This document shows positions 25,373 to 33,716 of a stretch of DNA of 64,000 nt, one piece after another. Position 1 is the stretch's first letter, and every line of letters begins with the position of its first letter. Made by a program: the position numbers and the translations under genes. Location of the stretch: assembly GCA_030827135.1 (NCBI GenBank), contig JAURFE010000003.1:200923-264922 (forward strand). Direction: 5' to 3'. Below the pieces are notes generated by a model. That model saw only the letters and a list, made by a program, of their open reading frames with translations. It was not told the origin of the DNA and made no database searches. This DNA comes from Vicinamibacterales bacterium. Its GTDB lineage: Bacteria > Acidobacteriota > Vicinamibacteria > Vicinamibacterales > SCN-69-37.

Positions 25373-26106
25373 ACATCATCCTGTTTGCGCCAGCCGAGAT
25401 CGGCGCCGACGGCGACGCGGACGTCGCCGATGGACGCGCGAAGCACCTGATTCAGGTGCTGAAGGTCGGCGTGGGCAGCGAGGTGCGCATCGGTGTCGTT
25501 GACGGGCCTGTGGGCACGGCGACGGTAACGAGCCTGGGCGAGGGCCGGGTCACGCTGCAGTGTGCACTGGAGGCGTCCGTGCCGCCGCGACCACGTGTCG
25601 ACATTCTGCTCGCATTACCTCGCCCCAAAGTCATGCGCCGCCTGTGGGCGCCACTGGCGGAACTGGGCGTGGGGCAGATCATTCTGACCAACGCGGAGAA
25701 GGTTGAGCGCGACTACTTCGACACGCACATCCTGCGGGAAGAGGGCTATCTCCCCCTGCTGATGACCGGCCTTCAGCAGGCGCGCGATACCCACCTGCCG
25801 CGGGTGTCCATCCACAAGCGGTTCAAGGTGCTGATCGAGGACGATCTGCCGGCCCTCTTCCCTGAGGGGCGGCGCCTGATCGCGCATCCGGACTCGACGG
25901 CCACGATCGCCGGGGCGCTGGGTGCAGTTGGTCCCGACGAGCGGGTGCTTATCGCCGTCGGGCCCGAGGGTGGCTGGAACGTGTTCGAGTTGGACATGCT
26001 CAGGGCGCACGGTTTTGAACACGTGAGCATGGGACCGAGGACGTTGACGACCACGACTGCGTGTATCGCTTTACTCGCACTCGTTCACTCGGCGACATAC
26101 CATTAA
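25369..26106 (+). CDS. rsmE: 16S rRNA (uracil-N3)-methyltransferase RsmE
   Basis: This 245-residue SPOUT-class enzyme methylates U1498 of 16S rRNA using S-adenosylmethionine. The N-terminal PUA-like part has GRAKHLIQVLKVGVGSEV. The SAM-binding knot is seen as VLIAVGPEGGWNVFELDML and MGPRTLTTTTACIALLAL, matching the family GPEGG and LG-x-R-x-L-x-T-E-T-A motifs with Thr replacing the Glu. No ATG, GTG or TTG exists near the expected N-terminus. CTG 25369 overlaps the amidohydrolase stop (CTGA), and translation by coupling from there is the best guess. An in-frame ATG at 25273 would add 32 residues from inside the previous gene. Confidence 0.88.
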   Translation: MNIILFAPAEIGADGDADVADGRAKHLIQVLKVGVGSEVRIGVVDGPVGTATVTSLGEGRVTLQCALEASVPPRPRVDILLALPRPKVMRRLWAPLAELGVGQIILTNAEKVERDYFDTHILREEGYLPLLMTGLQQARDTHLPRVSIHKRFKVLIEDDLPALFPEGRRLIAHPDSTATIAGALGAVGPDERVLIAVGPEGGWNVFELDMLRAHGFEHVSMGPRTLTTTTACIALLALVHSATYH

Positions 26107-26115
26107 GCCCACGAG

Positions 26116-27531
26116 ATGGCAGACGCCGCGCCGGGCAAGCCCCCCAGACAGTTTGATCGTTCGATCGTCGATGGCCCGTTGCGGGCGGCGATCTGGAAAC
26201 TCGCGTGGCCGACGATGCTGCAGAGCGCGATCGGTGGCCTTCAGGGTGTGGTGGACCATGCGATGGTCGGGCACTACGTCGGCCTGGAGGCCAACGCGGC
26301 GATTGGCGTCAGCATTCAGATCTTCATTCTTGTCATCGTCTTTATCGCGTCGGTGTTTTCGGGCATGGGCGTGCTCGTCGCACGATTTGCCGGCGCCAAT
26401 GACAGCGATGCGGTGAATCGCACGGTGTGGCAGGCGTTCATGGTCGCCCTGACAATGTCGGTCGGGTTGCTCGCGCCGATTGGCTGGGTGCTCGCGCCGT
26501 GGTTGCTGACGCTGGTGAATGCCGCCCCCGGTGTGCAGGCCGAGGCGCTGCCCTACCTGCGCATCATGTTCGCGACCAACATCGGCATGATGATGTTCTT
26601 CATGATGAGCGGCGCGCTGCGTGCGGCTGGCGATGCCCACACGCCGCTGCGCATGGGCGTCGCCATGACCATTATGAACGTCGTCTTCAACGTGATCTTC
26701 ATCGGCGGCATGGGTCCGGTGCCGGCGATGGGCACAACCGGCGCGGCGATCGGCACGGCGCTCGCGAGCATTCTCGCAAGCGGCACCATCCTGTGGATGC
26801 TGTTCACGGGGCGCCTGGTGATTCGATTCCAGAAGTTCGGACGATCGATGTCGCTCAGGCCCGATTGGCCGATCATCCGAGAGCTGTTCCGCTTCGGACT
26901 GCCGACCGGGTTCCAGGGCATCGCCATGAACATCGCCGGCGTCATGATGCTCGGGTTCATCGGCTCGCTGGAACACAGCGCCGAGGCACAAGCCGCGTAT
27001 GCGGTCGGCTACACCGAGTTGTTTTCGCTGATCACCTGGACCTCGGTGGGCCTGATGGGCGCGACGGCGGCCGTCACCGGCCAGAACCTCGGCGCGGGCA
27101 AACCGGACCGCGCGGCGCAGACGCCCCGCGAGGCGTCGCGCATCGGATTGGGTGTGGCCGCCGGTGTCGGCCTGTTGTTTGTGGCGTTCCCAGGCGCGAT
27201 GCTCGGCGTGTTCGCGTTGAACGAGGGTATCGGTGGTGCGCTCGGCCGTCAGCTTCTGGCGTTCCTCGCGGTTTCAGGGTTCTTCGTCACGGTCGCGCTG
27301 ACCTACACCGGCGGTCTGCAGGGCACGGGTGACACCAAGAGCCCGCTCTATATCTCGATCGTCTCCCAGGTGATCGTCCCGATCGGCGTGTGCACGATCG
27401 CCGGCGCCACAGTCGGCCTCGAGGCTTGGCACATCTGGACGGCGATCGTCCTCGGCCACTTCACACGGGCCACGCTCAGCGTCTGGCGGTTCGGGCAAGG
27501 CAAATGGAGAAATATCGCCGTCAAGGGCTAA
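26116..27531 (+). CDS. MATE family efflux transporter
   Basis: This 471-residue protein has about 12 membrane segments in two homologous halves. The N-terminal half has IWKLAWPTMLQSAIGGLQGV then VDHAMVGHYVGLEANAAIGV, and the second half has ELFRFGLPTGFQGIAMNIAG. GALRAAGDAHTPLRMGV and GGLQGTGDTKSPLYISIV are the equivalent family motifs of each half. Members export drugs or metabolites in exchange for Na+ or H+. The start is 10 nt after the rsmE stop, so it is in the same unit. After the stop codon the reading frame continues into a decayed gene. Confidence 0.93.
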   Translation: MADAAPGKPPRQFDRSIVDGPLRAAIWKLAWPTMLQSAIGGLQGVVDHAMVGHYVGLEANAAIGVSIQIFILVIVFIASVFSGMGVLVARFAGANDSDAVNRTVWQAFMVALTMSVGLLAPIGWVLAPWLLTLVNAAPGVQAEALPYLRIMFATNIGMMMFFMMSGALRAAGDAHTPLRMGVAMTIMNVVFNVIFIGGMGPVPAMGTTGAAIGTALASILASGTILWMLFTGRLVIRFQKFGRSMSLRPDWPIIRELFRFGLPTGFQGIAMNIAGVMMLGFIGSLEHSAEAQAAYAVGYTELFSLITWTSVGLMGATAAVTGQNLGAGKPDRAAQTPREASRIGLGVAAGVGLLFVAFPGAMLGVFALNEGIGGALGRQLLAFLAVSGFFVTVALTYTGGLQGTGDTKSPLYISIVSQVIVPIGVCTIAGATVGLEAWHIWTAIVLGHFTRATLSVWRFGQGKWRNIAVKG

Positions 27532-27840
27532 GAAGGGTCCTGCTGCGATGGCCGCGGCTCCGCTCGCGGCCGGAAGGCGATCAACGACGTCGAGACCGTC
27601 GGTGTCCGTTTCGAAGAGCCGACGGGAAATGCGCGAGCCACCGGCCGCTTCTGGATTGACCCACTCACCGATGCGATTTCACCAGACCGACTTGTGGGTG
27701 GACTCCAAACAGGAAAACGCGGTGGTGTCGGTGAAGTATGCGCGCCGTGCGACGTTGGGACTGTCGCCACCCGCGTGGCCGACCAAATTTGTCGTGATTG
27801 ACGCCCCCACCTACGAGGCGCACAATGGCCCCAGGGAGGC
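27532..27840 (+). pseudogene. frameshifted C-terminal remnant of an acidobacterial secreted protein
   Basis: Two frames carry consecutive coding-like segments. In the MATE frame, after its stop, RKAINDVETVGVRFEEPTGN and then ARATGRFWIDPLTDAIS are read. Near 27675-27682 the coding signal moves to the next frame, which reads QTDLWVDSKQENAVVSVKYA then RRATLGL. Joined, these resemble the 'V-x-F-E...GRFWIDP-x-TG...V-x-V-x-Y...LGLW-P' region I associate with acidobacterial hypothetical proteins. High third-position GC switches frame at the same point. No start codon or N-terminal part exists. The family assignment is from memory and not checked. Confidence 0.5.
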
Positions 27841-27844
27841 AGTC

Positions 27845-28111
27845 ATGAGCTGCACGCAGCATTTCCTCCACCTCGAATGGCCCCATCACAACTGGAAGCG
27901 CGAGGTCACCCGCACGGAGTCGCTTTCCTTCAACGAAACCGATATGTGGGGGCGCCGCTACGGCGTGGACCACGTGCTCTGCCACGCGCGCCTGGTGTGC
28001 CAGGATTGCGGCGCCGTGAAAGACGACGGGGACTGCGGCTGTGAGCCGGAAGAAGGCGCAAGGTGCCTGGCGCGCCTCGAGCATCTCACAGACACCGCGC
28101 CGGGCGCGTAG
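27845..28111 (+). CDS. Cys-rich hypothetical protein, 88 aa, probable zinc binding
   Basis: This predicted protein has 88 residues. AGGGAGG (27833-27839) lies 5 nt before ATG 27845, which decides the start over an ATG at 27671 that belongs to decayed sequence. The first half has several aromatic and His residues (CTQHFLHLEWPHHNWKREVT). The second half contains VLCHARLVCQDCGAV followed by DCGC, a Cys arrangement (C-x5-C-x2-C, then C-x-C) that suggests a small zinc ribbon. No family is recognised. Codon use is typical of the window. The stop lies within a GGCGCGTAGCGCGCC palindrome. It is convergent with the sulfatase-TPR gene. Confidence 0.65.
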   Translation: MSCTQHFLHLEWPHHNWKREVTRTESLSFNETDMWGRRYGVDHVLCHARLVCQDCGAVKDDGDCGCEPEEGARCLARLEHLTDTAPGA

Positions 28112-28130
28112 CGCGCCGGGCGACGACCGG

Positions 28131-30437
28131 CTATTTGCCGCGCGTGAGCCTGGCTTCCAGGGCCAGACCCTTGGCGAGCTCGCGTTCGGCCTCGGCGGGA
28201 CGCCCCTGCTTCATGAGCACACTCCCCAGGACAAAGTGCCCAAGCGGGGACGTCTCTCCTGCCGGCTCCAGGGTTAATCCCTTGCGCGCCAGCGTGGCGG
28301 CACCCTCGAGGTCCTTCCCCTCATCGAGCCGGGCCTTCGCCAGATAGAAGAACCCCTCGGCGAACTCGGCGTTGGTATCCACCGCGCGCTGGTAGAACTC
28401 GGCCGCTTCGCCCACGCGGCCCTGACGCGCCTTCAAACGCCCAAGATTGAACAACGCCTTGTACGCCGTCGGGTGCTTCTCGATCTCGGTGCGATACGCC
28501 GCTTCCGCTCCTGCGTCGTCTCCCCGCGCCTCGGCGATGAGCGCAAGATTGTAGTGCGCGAGCCGAACCTCCGGTTTGAGCGCCAGCGCGTCCTTCAGCA
28601 GTTGTTCGGCCTGCGGCAACTGCCCTCGCTGAAACGCGATGACGGCGGTGGCCACACGCGCGGAGGCCAGCTTCGGCTCGATCGACAGCGCCTGCGCAAA
28701 TTCCGTTTCGGCGCGCGCGATGTCGCCACGATCGAGGTAGATCTCCCCGATCTGATACCGCACATACGGGTTCTTGGGATCGACCGTCACGTAGTGCTCA
28801 TACCCCGCCAGCGCCGCATCGTCCTGCCCGAGCCGTCGATAGGCGTTCGCCATATTGATGATCGCGAGGTCGTAGTCGGGCTTGAGCGCGAGCGCGCGCT
28901 GGAACTGTGCAATCGCGTCGGTCCACCGGGACTGCTTGAAGTACTCGTTGCCGAGCATGAACCACGCGTCGATGACGTTTGGATCTTCGTCCACCACGCG
29001 CCGCAACATCGCGAGCACTTCGGCGCCCCCGTCCTTTTCCTTCGCCACATCGCGAGCGGTGGTCATGAGGTTGAAGAGGCCGATCTTGTCCTTGGGGTCG
29101 GCGCGGCCGGATGCGGGCTCATTGGATGTCGCGACGAACGATCCGACGTATCCCAGCGCGGCCAGCCGCGCACGCGTTTCGGGATCGACATCGCCTGGTT
29201 CGGCCGCTTCCGGTGCCTCCTCGGCCATCTGACGCTTCCGGTCGCGCAACTGCCGCAACATCGCGTCGGCCACGGAGCGGCGCTCGTCGAACAGGTTCGT
29301 CAATTCCCCGGGGTCCCGTTCGAGGTCGTACAACTCGGGCCGAGGGGCATCGATCAGCTTGTAGCGATCCGATCTGATCGTCGTCAGTTCGCTCCAGCCG
29401 TAGTGGTGCAGGGGATACATCGCCTCGCCGTACCCGTCCAGGGCGAGCTCACGGGCAGCACCTGACATCAGCGGCAGAAGACTGACGCCTTCGATAGGCT
29501 CGGGCGGTGTCGTGCCCAGAAGGTCCAGCACCGTCGGCAGGATGTCCACGGTGCGCACAGGCTGGCTGACGCGGCGCGGGGTGAGTCCGCGTCCGGGCGC
29601 GTGCACAATCAGCGGCACACGCATCGAACTTTCGTAAACGAAGAATCCGTGGGTCTCCTCGCCGTGTTCGCCGAGCCCTTCGCCGTGGTCGGCCGTGACA
29701 ATCACGATGGTGTTGTCGGCGAGTCCGCGTTCCTCAAGATACGCAAAGACGCGACCGACCTGCGCGTCGGTGAAGGCGATCGCCCCTCGATAGGGATGGC
29801 CGCGATACTCGGACCGGTAGGGCTCGGGCGATATGTAGGGCGCGTGCGGGTCGTAGAGGTGCAGCCACGCGAAAAACCGCTGGTCGGTCACCGTGTCCAT
29901 CCACTTGAGAGCCAGGTCGACAACTTCGTTGCCGGGCCGGTTGACACTGGCGAGCGACATGGCCTTGACGTTGGTCAGGTCAAAGTCGTCCTGGTAGATG
30001 GCAAAACCCTGGTCGAGCCCCCATTTGCTGTCGAGGACAAACGCCCCGACGGTGGCGCCGGTCTGGTACCCCCGTTCGGTCAGGATTTCCGCAAGGGTGA
30101 GTTGCTCGGGGCCGAGGAAAAAGCCGCCGTTGTCCCGCACGCCGTGTTTCGGGGGGAAGTGGCCCGTCATGATGCTGCTGTGAGCGGGCAAGGTGAGGGG
30201 CGCAGTGGTCATGGCCTGCTCGAAGACCACTCCCTGGCTGGCCAGACGGTCGAGATGGGGGGTCCGGACCGTGGTGGCCCCGTAGGCCCCGAGGTGGTCG
30301 GCCCGGAGGGTGTCAAGGGTGATCAGGACCACGTTCATGGGGGCCGGAGCCGGCGAGCGGCCGGCCAGCCACCATGCGGCGGCGCCCGCGATTGAGACAA
30401 TCGCCAGAATCGGGGCCACGCGACGGAATCGGTCCAT
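28131..30437 (-). CDS. sulfatase-like alkaline phosphatase superfamily protein with C-terminal TPR domain
   Basis: This 768-residue protein has a signal anchor (residues about 8-25). The sulfatase fold follows: NVVLITLDTLRADHLGAYG with Asp42 as metal ligand, then the nucleophile region LTLPAHSSIMTG, and TADHGEGLGEHGEETHG with the second metal cluster. Where true sulfatases have C/S-x-P-x-R, this protein has Thr82-Leu-Pro-Ala-His86, so it cannot form formylglycine. A Thr nucleophile as in phosphodiesterase relatives is possible. From about residue 470 to the end, 34-residue TPR repeats are clear (WTDAIAQFQRALALKPDYDL, DIARAETEFAQALSIEPKLA). Substrate unknown. It is divergent from the TonB receptor unit. 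Confidence 0.9.
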   Translation of the reverse strand: MDRFRRVAPILAIVSIAGAAAWWLAGRSPAPAPMNVVLITLDTLRADHLGAYGATTVRTPHLDRLASQGVVFEQAMTTAPLTLPAHSSIMTGHFPPKHGVRDNGGFFLGPEQLTLAEILTERGYQTGATVGAFVLDSKWGLDQGFAIYQDDFDLTNVKAMSLASVNRPGNEVVDLALKWMDTVTDQRFFAWLHLYDPHAPYISPEPYRSEYRGHPYRGAIAFTDAQVGRVFAYLEERGLADNTIVIVTADHGEGLGEHGEETHGFFVYESSMRVPLIVHAPGRGLTPRRVSQPVRTVDILPTVLDLLGTTPPEPIEGVSLLPLMSGAARELALDGYGEAMYPLHHYGWSELTTIRSDRYKLIDAPRPELYDLERDPGELTNLFDERRSVADAMLRQLRDRKRQMAEEAPEAAEPGDVDPETRARLAALGYVGSFVATSNEPASGRADPKDKIGLFNLMTTARDVAKEKDGGAEVLAMLRRVVDEDPNVIDAWFMLGNEYFKQSRWTDAIAQFQRALALKPDYDLAIINMANAYRRLGQDDAALAGYEHYVTVDPKNPYVRYQIGEIYLDRGDIARAETEFAQALSIEPKLASARVATAVIAFQRGQLPQAEQLLKDALALKPEVRLAHYNLALIAEARGDDAGAEAAYRTEIEKHPTAYKALFNLGRLKARQGRVGEAAEFYQRAVDTNAEFAEGFFYLAKARLDEGKDLEGAATLARKGLTLEPAGETSPLGHFVLGSVLMKQGRPAEAERELAKGLALEARLTRGK

Positions 30438-30481
30438 GGGTCGAATGGTGACCTGCGGGAGGATCGCTGGTCAATGGGTAG

Positions 30482-30490
30482 TGGTATAGT
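30482..30490 (+). promoter_or_regulatory. extended -10 element TGGTATAGT
   Basis: TG-N-TATAGT is a good extended -10 box and lies 37 nt before ATG 30527. No -35 box is evident at the expected distance. Confidence 0.4.
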
Positions 30491-30532
30491 CCCCGGCACC
30501 ATTTGTAATGTTCCTGTGAAAGGACTATGCCT

Positions 30533-30886
30533 ATGACGCTCTGCAGTCGCTCCATGCACGTCCGGCGCCTGACGGTCACCGCGGTTGTCACCGCCGTGCT
30601 GTCGGCCGTCGCAGTGCCGGCTTTCGCCGACACACCGCCGACAAAATCGGCGCACTCTGCCCCGTTCTCCGCTTCTTCTCTTTCAAAGGCGGTTGCACCC
30701 GCGGTCACGACAGCCACCCCGGCGGCGGCCGTGGCTCCCGCGACCGCACCGGCGAAGGCGCCCCAGCAGTCTGAGGGCTTCTTCAAGTCGCGGACCGGCA
30801 TGATCGTGCTGGCCGCGATGGCAATCGGCACCGGGTATGCCGTCTATTCGGCAAAGGAAGACCGCATCCGCGGTATTGGTCGGTGA
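30533..30886 (+). CDS. small exported or membrane-anchored protein coupled to a TonB receptor
   Basis: This predicted protein has 117 residues. AAAGGA (30519-30524) is 2 nt from ATG 30527 but 8 nt from ATG 30533, so the latter is preferred. A signal peptide (VTAVVTAVLSAVAVPAFA) is followed by an Ala/Pro/Thr/Ser-rich, low-complexity stretch and then a second hydrophobic segment (GMIVLAAMAIGTGYAVY) ending in charged KEDRIRGIGR. The design, an extended periplasmic linker attached to the inner membrane, recalls a minimal energy-coupling or tether protein, but no known family is recognised. Its TGA overlaps the GTG start of the TonB receptor, implying coupled translation. Confidence 0.75.
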   Translation: MTLCSRSMHVRRLTVTAVVTAVLSAVAVPAFADTPPTKSAHSAPFSASSLSKAVAPAVTTATPAAAVAPATAPAKAPQQSEGFFKSRTGMIVLAAMAIGTGYAVYSAKEDRIRGIGR

Positions 30887-33597
30887 TTACCATGCAGATA
30901 CACACCTTCATGAAACGGCTTGTGGGCAGCGCGCTGGCGCTGGCCTTGATCCTCTCCGGCACTGCGGCCGCGCAGTCCATCAGCGGCACGATTACCGGCC
31001 GGGTGCTTGACGCCCAGGGCGGCGCGCTGCCGGGCGTACTCGTCACGCTGGTCAGCCGCACGGGCGAGACCACACAGACCACGGATGCGCAAGGCGACTT
31101 CCGGTTCCTCGGTCTGAACCCCGGGATGTATGAGGTGCGCGCGTCCCTGCAGGGCTTCAAACCCAAGTCCCAGCCGAACATCGAAATCTCCATTGGACGC
31201 GCGATCAACCTCGCGTTGACCCTGGAGGTCGGCGGGCTCACGGAAGCCATCACGGTCGTGGGCTCGTCGGCGCGGGTGGACACCACGACGACCGCCACCG
31301 ACAACAACCTGTCGCAGGATCTGCTGTTCAGCATGCCGATCTCGCGCACCAACGCGGCTGTCAACATTCTCAACAACGCCCCCGGCATCAACAGCGGGTC
31401 TGCGTTTGGCGGCGCGTCGGATAGCGCGAATTCGCTCCGGCTGGACGGCGTCGACGTACGCGACCCCGAGGGCGGCACAGCCTGGGCGTTCTTCAACTAC
31501 AACATCATCGACCAGGTGCAGATCGGCTCCATCGGCCAGCCGGCCGAAATGGGCGGCTTCACCGGCGCGATCATCAACACGGTGACCAAGTCTGGCAGCA
31601 ACCGCTTTTCTGGCCTGTTTGAACAGCGCTACACCAGCAAGGACCTGCGCGGCGACAACGTCTCGAGCGCGGTCAAGGCGGTGAATCCGGCGATCAAGGC
31701 CACGGGCGTGGACAAACTCAACGACTACACGGTGCAGCTGGGTGGCCCGATCCGGCTGAACAAGGCATTTTTCTTTGCCAGCATCCAGCGGTACTCGATT
31801 GAGCAGGACCCCGATGGTCCGCGGACGATCCGCACGGAAGTCAGCCCGCGCTTCAATGGCAAGTTGACCTTCCAGCCGACGGCGTCGGACAACATCATGT
31901 TGTCGGGCCAGTACGACCAGTACAACCAGACCGGTCGCACGGGTATGGGAGGCGTCAACGGCACCACCGATGCGCGGACCGTGGTCCAGGATTCACCAGA
32001 AATCATCTACAACGCGCAGTACCGGAAGGTTATCGGCAATTCGTCGGTGTTTGAAGCGAAGTTCACGGGCTACCGTGGCTACTTCGACCTGGATCCGCTG
32101 AACCCGACGTCGGCCCGCCTTGACGGCAAGACCGGGGCCTGGTCCGGTGGCGCCGGGTACAGCGCGAAGTACGACCGCGCACGCGACCAGCTGAATGCGT
32201 CGATGTCCAAGTATGCCGAGGCCATGGGCACACACGCCTTCAAGTTCGGCGTCGAAATCGAGCGCAGCACAATCCAGAACCGGTACGCGTATACGGATGG
32301 GCTGTTCTTCTACGATTACGGCGGCGCGCCGTACCTGGCCTACGCGTATTCGTACGACGTCAAGGGCCGATCTGATCGCCAGACGTTCTTCGCGCAGGAT
32401 CAGTGGAAAAACGGACGTCTGACAATCAATGCCGGTCTGCGCATGGACAAGATCACCGGCACCGCCACGGCCAACGACAAGCAGTACTACAACACGACCT
32501 CGTGGGGGCCGCGTCTCGGCGCGGCGTTCGACCTGATGGGCGACGGCCGCTCGGTGCTGCGCGCGTTCTACGGGCAGTTGTACGACGGCGCCGTGTTCGC
32601 GTCGTGGTCCCAGGCGGTGCCCGGCATCGGCGACTACGTCATCTACGAAGTCAGCCCCACTGGCAGGACCACGGAGATCTACCGTATTCCGGGCGCGTCG
32701 AAGTTCTCGGTGGACTCCAGGATCAAACATCCGCGGACGGACGAGTGGAGTGTCGCGTACGAACGGGAACTGGGACGCGGGATGAAATTCTCCGCCACCT
32801 ACATCCGTCGTGACGCGAAGAACTTCATCAACTCGGTACTGACAGGCGCGCAGTGGACGCAGACCTCGTTCACCAACGGGCTGACCGGACAGCCACAGAC
32901 AGCCTATCGGTGGGCCAACCGCGTGTCGGACCAGAAGTTCTTCATCACCAACGTGGATTACTTCACCTACAACGGCGCACCCGCCGCAAATGCCTACCGC
33001 CAGTACGACGGCGCCATGTTCGTGTTGTCGCGCGGCTTTGCCAACCGGTGGCAGGCGCAGGCGTCCTACGTCTACTCAAAGACCAAGGGGACGGTGACCA
33101 ACGGCACGTTCTCGGGTATCACAAGCAGCCAGTTCCAGACGCCGAATCTGGCATTGGTCAACGCGGACGGCCTCGTCGGCTTCGACCGGAAGCACGAGTT
33201 CAAGCTGTTCGCGGGCTATCAGATCCCGATAGTGGAGATCTCCGCCAACGTCTACTACCGCTACCTCAGCGGTCTCCCGTGGACGCCCTTCCAGCGCGTC
33301 AGCAGTGGCACGTTCAACTGGACCGGCAGCATCGACATGCTCCTCGAACCGCGCGGCAACCGCCGCACGGAGAGCCAGCAGTTGATCGACCTGCGACTTG
33401 AAAAGGTCTTCCAGGTCAACACCAACCGCTTCGGCCTGTATCTGGACGCCGAAAACCTGCTGAACGCCGGATTCCTCACGGGCGTGCAGACACGGTATCC
33501 GTCGGCGACGATCAGCGGAAAGTCAATACCGCTCGGCGGCGTGACCGCAATCACCTCCGCCCGGCAGTTGACGTTCGGCGCTCGCTGGAGCTTCTGA
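30883..33597 (+). CDS. TonB-dependent receptor with carboxypeptidase-regulatory-like N-terminal domain
   Basis: This 904-residue outer-membrane protein has a signal peptide ending near AAAQS. A carboxypeptidase regulatory-like Ig domain follows (SGTITGRVLDAQGGALPGVL and FRFLGLNPGMYEVRASLQGF, about 25-105). Then a plug domain is seen (LFSMPISRTNAAVNILNNAP, SLRLDGVDV) and a beta-barrel ends in LTFGARWSF with the C-terminal Phe typical of BamA-folded proteins. Such Oar-like receptors import oligomers or bind proteins. The ligand is unknown. GTG 30883 overlaps the preceding TGA; ATG 30892 is an alternative start. Confidence 0.93.
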   Translation: MITMQIHTFMKRLVGSALALALILSGTAAAQSISGTITGRVLDAQGGALPGVLVTLVSRTGETTQTTDAQGDFRFLGLNPGMYEVRASLQGFKPKSQPNIEISIGRAINLALTLEVGGLTEAITVVGSSARVDTTTTATDNNLSQDLLFSMPISRTNAAVNILNNAPGINSGSAFGGASDSANSLRLDGVDVRDPEGGTAWAFFNYNIIDQVQIGSIGQPAEMGGFTGAIINTVTKSGSNRFSGLFEQRYTSKDLRGDNVSSAVKAVNPAIKATGVDKLNDYTVQLGGPIRLNKAFFFASIQRYSIEQDPDGPRTIRTEVSPRFNGKLTFQPTASDNIMLSGQYDQYNQTGRTGMGGVNGTTDARTVVQDSPEIIYNAQYRKVIGNSSVFEAKFTGYRGYFDLDPLNPTSARLDGKTGAWSGGAGYSAKYDRARDQLNASMSKYAEAMGTHAFKFGVEIERSTIQNRYAYTDGLFFYDYGGAPYLAYAYSYDVKGRSDRQTFFAQDQWKNGRLTINAGLRMDKITGTATANDKQYYNTTSWGPRLGAAFDLMGDGRSVLRAFYGQLYDGAVFASWSQAVPGIGDYVIYEVSPTGRTTEIYRIPGASKFSVDSRIKHPRTDEWSVAYERELGRGMKFSATYIRRDAKNFINSVLTGAQWTQTSFTNGLTGQPQTAYRWANRVSDQKFFITNVDYFTYNGAPAANAYRQYDGAMFVLSRGFANRWQAQASYVYSKTKGTVTNGTFSGITSSQFQTPNLALVNADGLVGFDRKHEFKLFAGYQIPIVEISANVYYRYLSGLPWTPFQRVSSGTFNWTGSIDMLLEPRGNRRTESQQLIDLRLEKVFQVNTNRFGLYLDAENLLNAGFLTGVQTRYPSATISGKSIPLGGVTAITSARQLTFGARWSF

Positions 33598-33600
33598 CCG

Positions 33601-33660
33601 CTGGGCGGCTGCGCAGCTGAGTCGCTGGGCAGCTGGGTAGTTGGGTAACTGGGCGGATGG
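33601..33660. repeat. period-8 minisatellite (CTGGGCGG / TTGGGTAA)
   Basis: Units such as CTGGGCGG, CTGGGCAG, CTGGGTAG, TTGGGTAA, CTGGGCGG and ATGGGCAA run from the stop of the TonB receptor gene into its terminator. About seven units, two of them degenerate. Confidence 0.8.
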
Positions 33661-33704
33661 GCAACTGGGCGGTTTCGAACCGCTCAGTTGCCCATTTGCT
33701 TTTA
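33659..33704 (+). terminator. intrinsic terminator built from octamer repeats
   Basis: GGGCAACTGGGCGGTT (33659-33674) pairs with AACCGCTCAGTTGCCC (33678-33693), 16 bp with a single G-U pair and loop TCG. ATTTGCTTTT follows. It should terminate the TonB receptor transcript. The left arm repeats that of the hairpin at 20061. Confidence 0.85.
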
Positions 33705-33708
33705 TGAT
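33703..33708 (+). promoter_or_regulatory. -10-like TATGAT, leaderless promoter candidate
   Basis: TATGAT ends exactly 8 nt before GTG 33717 and overlaps the T-run of the preceding terminator. No ribosome binding site is present. Confidence 0.5.
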
Positions 33709-33716
33709 CAGGCCCT

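Noticed and set aside
26071-26991. Minus-strand open frame of 306 codons
   Set aside because: Antisense to the MATE gene; extremely His/Arg/Asp-rich without family signature.
27548-27844. Extended N-terminus for the Cys-rich protein (starts at 27548 or 27671)
   Set aside because: The strong ribosome binding site before ATG 27845 and the frameshifted remnant upstream argue against the longer versions.
33670-33693. tRNA-like T-loop sequence GGTTTCGAACC
   Set aside because: It is the loop and stem of the intrinsic terminator of the TonB receptor; no acceptor or anticodon arms can be drawn.
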